DNA of 8,915 nt, from contig JAOZRJ010000049.1 of assembly GCA_029931885.1 (NCBI GenBank), positions 1 to 8,915 of the forward strand, given 5' to 3'. Below are positions 7,650-8,915 of the stretch, piece after piece. The notes beneath the pieces are model-generated. The model made no database searches and was not told the origin of the DNA. It was given only the letters and a program-made list of their open reading frames with translations. Position 1 is the stretch's first letter. Every line of letters begins with the position of its first letter. Origin of the DNA: Candidatus Omnitrophota bacterium. GTDB taxonomy: Bacteria; Omnitrophota; Koll11; Zapsychrales; Aceulaceae. A program made the position numbers and the translations under genes.

Positions 7650-7677
7650 ATTGTACATTAAAATAGGTATTTACCAA
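7650..7677 (-). promoter_or_regulatory. Possible promoter for the PilT-like gene
   Basis: Minus strand TTGGTA (7677..7672), a 16-base spacer and TACAAT (7655..7650) lie in the 150-base gap after uvrC. The predicted start near 7643 gives a leader of about 28 bases carrying the gene's Shine-Dalgarno. This is plausible but unproven, because AT-rich spacers often contain such matches. The rest of the gap, 7616-7765, shows no gene and no convincing terminator. Confidence 0.45.
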
Positions 7678-7765
7678 TAATTATTTTAGACAAAAATATT
7701 TTTGAGCATCTTTTTCCAAATCTAATAATAGCCTTCTAAAAATAAAAGATCTCTCTATCTGCATC

Positions 7766-8915
7766 CTATCTGTTCTTGCCAAAAGCATGCTTTGTCCTCA
7801 GCATCCTATGATAATTAATAGCAAAACGATGCGCTTCATCTCTGATTCGCTGAATCAGCTTCATCCCTAAAGAATCCTTTGATAAGACAACAGGCATCCG
7901 TTTTTTAGGAAGAAATATTTCTTCATTTCTTTTAGCAATAGATATTAAAGGAATATCAAGATTTAATTTTTCTAATTCTCTCTTGGCATACGCAAGCTGC
8001 CCTTTTCCTCCGTCAACAACAATCAAGTCCGGAAAAAGTGCTCCTTGTTTTTTTAAGCGTTGATATCTGCGTCGAACGACTTGAGCAATCATTTTAAAAT
8101 CATCAATTCCTTGAATATCACGAATACGGAATCGTCGGTAATTTTTCTTATCCGGTCTTCCATTTAAAAAAGAAACCATTGACCCTACAGCTTGCTCTCC
8201 CATAATATTTGAAATATCAAAAGCCTCTATCCTCTCAGGCCGGTGAAAAAACTTTAGCACCCTTTGCAACTGTTCGGTCTCTTTAAAATAATTGATATCT
8301 TTTGTTCCGGAATAAAGTGCACCAATTGCACGAATTTGATCACGTACCTTCGCAGCCTTTTCAAATTCCTTTTTTATAGCCAGAGTCTCCATTTCTTTTC
8401 TTAAACTCCTAAAAAGATTATCCTTCTGACCTTTTAAAATCATTGATACGCGGCGAACGATTTTTTGATATTCTTTTTTGCTAATATTTTGAATACACGG
8501 CGCATCGCAAAGGCCAATATGAAAATCCAAACATGCTTTTTTAGGCAAATGATTACAAATACGAAAAGGGAAAATACATCTAATAATATTTAACGCTTCA
8601 CGAATTAATTTTGCATTAACATACGGACCAAAAAGATAAACATTCTTTTTTAAGCCTTGTTTCTCACACGGCCGTACAATAGAAATAAGAGGATATTCTT
8701 GTTTTGTAATTTGTATAAAAGGATACGATTTATCATCCTTAAGATCTATGTTGTATTTGGGGTGATGCTGCTTAATCAAACTCGCTTCCAAAATCAAAGC
8801 CTCTGCTTCGCTTGATGTTAGGATACAATCAATATTTGCAATTTTGCTGACGAGAAAATCTGTTTTTAAAAATGTATTTTTTGTTTTCCGAAAATAAGAT
8901 TGAACTCTTTTACGA
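7766..8915 (-). CDS. uvrC: Short UvrC-type excinuclease subunit, 5' end cut by window edge
   Basis: Subunit of the UvrABC nucleotide excision repair complex that cuts DNA on both sides of a lesion. The frame is open to the window edge; 382 residues are visible and, by alignment to the family, roughly 45 are missing, including most of the GIY-YIG catalytic core. Seen, in visible numbering: the end of the GIY-YIG domain (RKRVQSYF at 1-8, TSSEAEALILEASLIK, KDDKSYPFI), four cysteines in C-x7-C-x7-C-x3-C (120, 128, 136, 140) at the place where UvrC binds an Fe-S cluster, a UVR (UvrB-binding) motif around 171-197, then the RNase H-like nuclease: FDISNIMGEQ with D233, GIDDF (271-272), VVDGGKGQL with D301, and RDEAH to YHR near 359-370. 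Two parts are absent: most of the linker before the nuclease domain and the C-terminal helix-hairpin-helix region. The protein ends in TAG soon after YHRMLRTKHAFGKNR. The expected total is about 425 residues against 610 in E. coli. Confidence 0.92.
   Translation of the reverse strand, partial: RKRVQSYFRKTKNTFLKTDFLVSKIANIDCILTSSEAEALILEASLIKQHHPKYNIDLKDDKSYPFIQITKQEYPLISIVRPCEKQGLKKNVYLFGPYVNAKLIREALNIIRCIFPFRICNHLPKKACLDFHIGLCDAPCIQNISKKEYQKIVRRVSMILKGQKDNLFRSLRKEMETLAIKKEFEKAAKVRDQIRAIGALYSGTKDINYFKETEQLQRVLKFFHRPERIEAFDISNIMGEQAVGSMVSFLNGRPDKKNYRRFRIRDIQGIDDFKMIAQVVRRRYQRLKKQGALFPDLIVVDGGKGQLAYAKRELEKLNLDIPLISIAKRNEEIFLPKKRMPVVLSKDSLGMKLIQRIRDEAHRFAINYHRMLRTKHAFGKNR

Noticed and set aside
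7691..7704. Perfect 14-bp palindrome CAAAAATATTTTTG after uvrC as a terminator
   Set aside because: The stem is nearly all A/T with no loop and no following T-run on the minus strand, so it would not form a stable terminator hairpin.
7761..7809. 9-bp direct repeat GCATCCTAT at the uvrC 3' end
   Set aside because: One copy spans the stop and the other lies in coding sequence; too short and isolated to indicate a mobile element or attachment site.
8795..8797. TTG as the start of uvrC
   Set aside because: The frame continues upstream to the window edge with clear UvrC sequence (RKRVQSYF, TSSEAEA), so this is an internal Leu codon and the real start lies outside.
1..8915. Search for CRISPR, tRNA/rRNA, riboswitch, insertion sequence, toxin-antitoxin or defence genes
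   Set aside because: No spaced repeat array, transposase, inverted terminal repeats, tRNA-like cloverleaf or small gene pair was seen; nearly all sequence is accounted for by six conserved genes.

Overview
The window is a compact stretch of bacterial chromosome with every supported gene on the minus strand. In transcription order (right to left) they are uvrC (5' end cut off), a PilT/PilU-family motor ATPase, prfB (release factor 2), secA, a secreted DUF4139 protein, and lnt (3' end cut off). There is no sign of phage, insertion sequences, CRISPR or RNA genes, and no stretch over 150 bases without a gene. Base composition is AT-rich throughout, with no obvious compositional island.

The organism should be a diderm (Gram-negative-type) bacterium. 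It carries apolipoprotein N-acyltransferase and a type IV pilus-type ATPase, and its SecA ends in a SEC-C zinc motif. The long SecA with a charged N-terminal insertion, the short UvrC and the AT-rich genome fit an uncultured lineage near the PVC group, for example Omnitrophota. That placement is inference from gene features, not a tested phylogeny.

The right part (about 6540-8915) holds DNA repair (uvrC) and the pilus motor, separated by 150 bases with a plausible sigma70-type promoter for the motor gene. The left part (1-6423) looks like one operon, prfB-secA-DUF4139-lnt, with gaps of only 29, 40 and 36 bases. A good extended -10 promoter lies ahead of prfB. Three of its four products concern the cell envelope: SecA drives export, the DUF4139 protein has a Sec signal peptide, and Lnt finishes lipoprotein maturation. 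prfB is the translational partner at the head.

I found no convincing new multi-gene system. The points most worth a second look are details inside known families. The PilT-like ATPase has Thr where the Walker B catalytic Glu is expected. UvrC lacks both the long linker before its RNase H-like domain and the C-terminal helix-hairpin-helix region, yet keeps its catalytic and cysteine residues. prfB shows the exact layout of the RF2 autoregulatory frameshift site with the extra T missing. A perfect 10-bp direct repeat overlaps the -35 region of the prfB-secA promoter. A conserved secreted protein of unknown function sits between secA and lnt.
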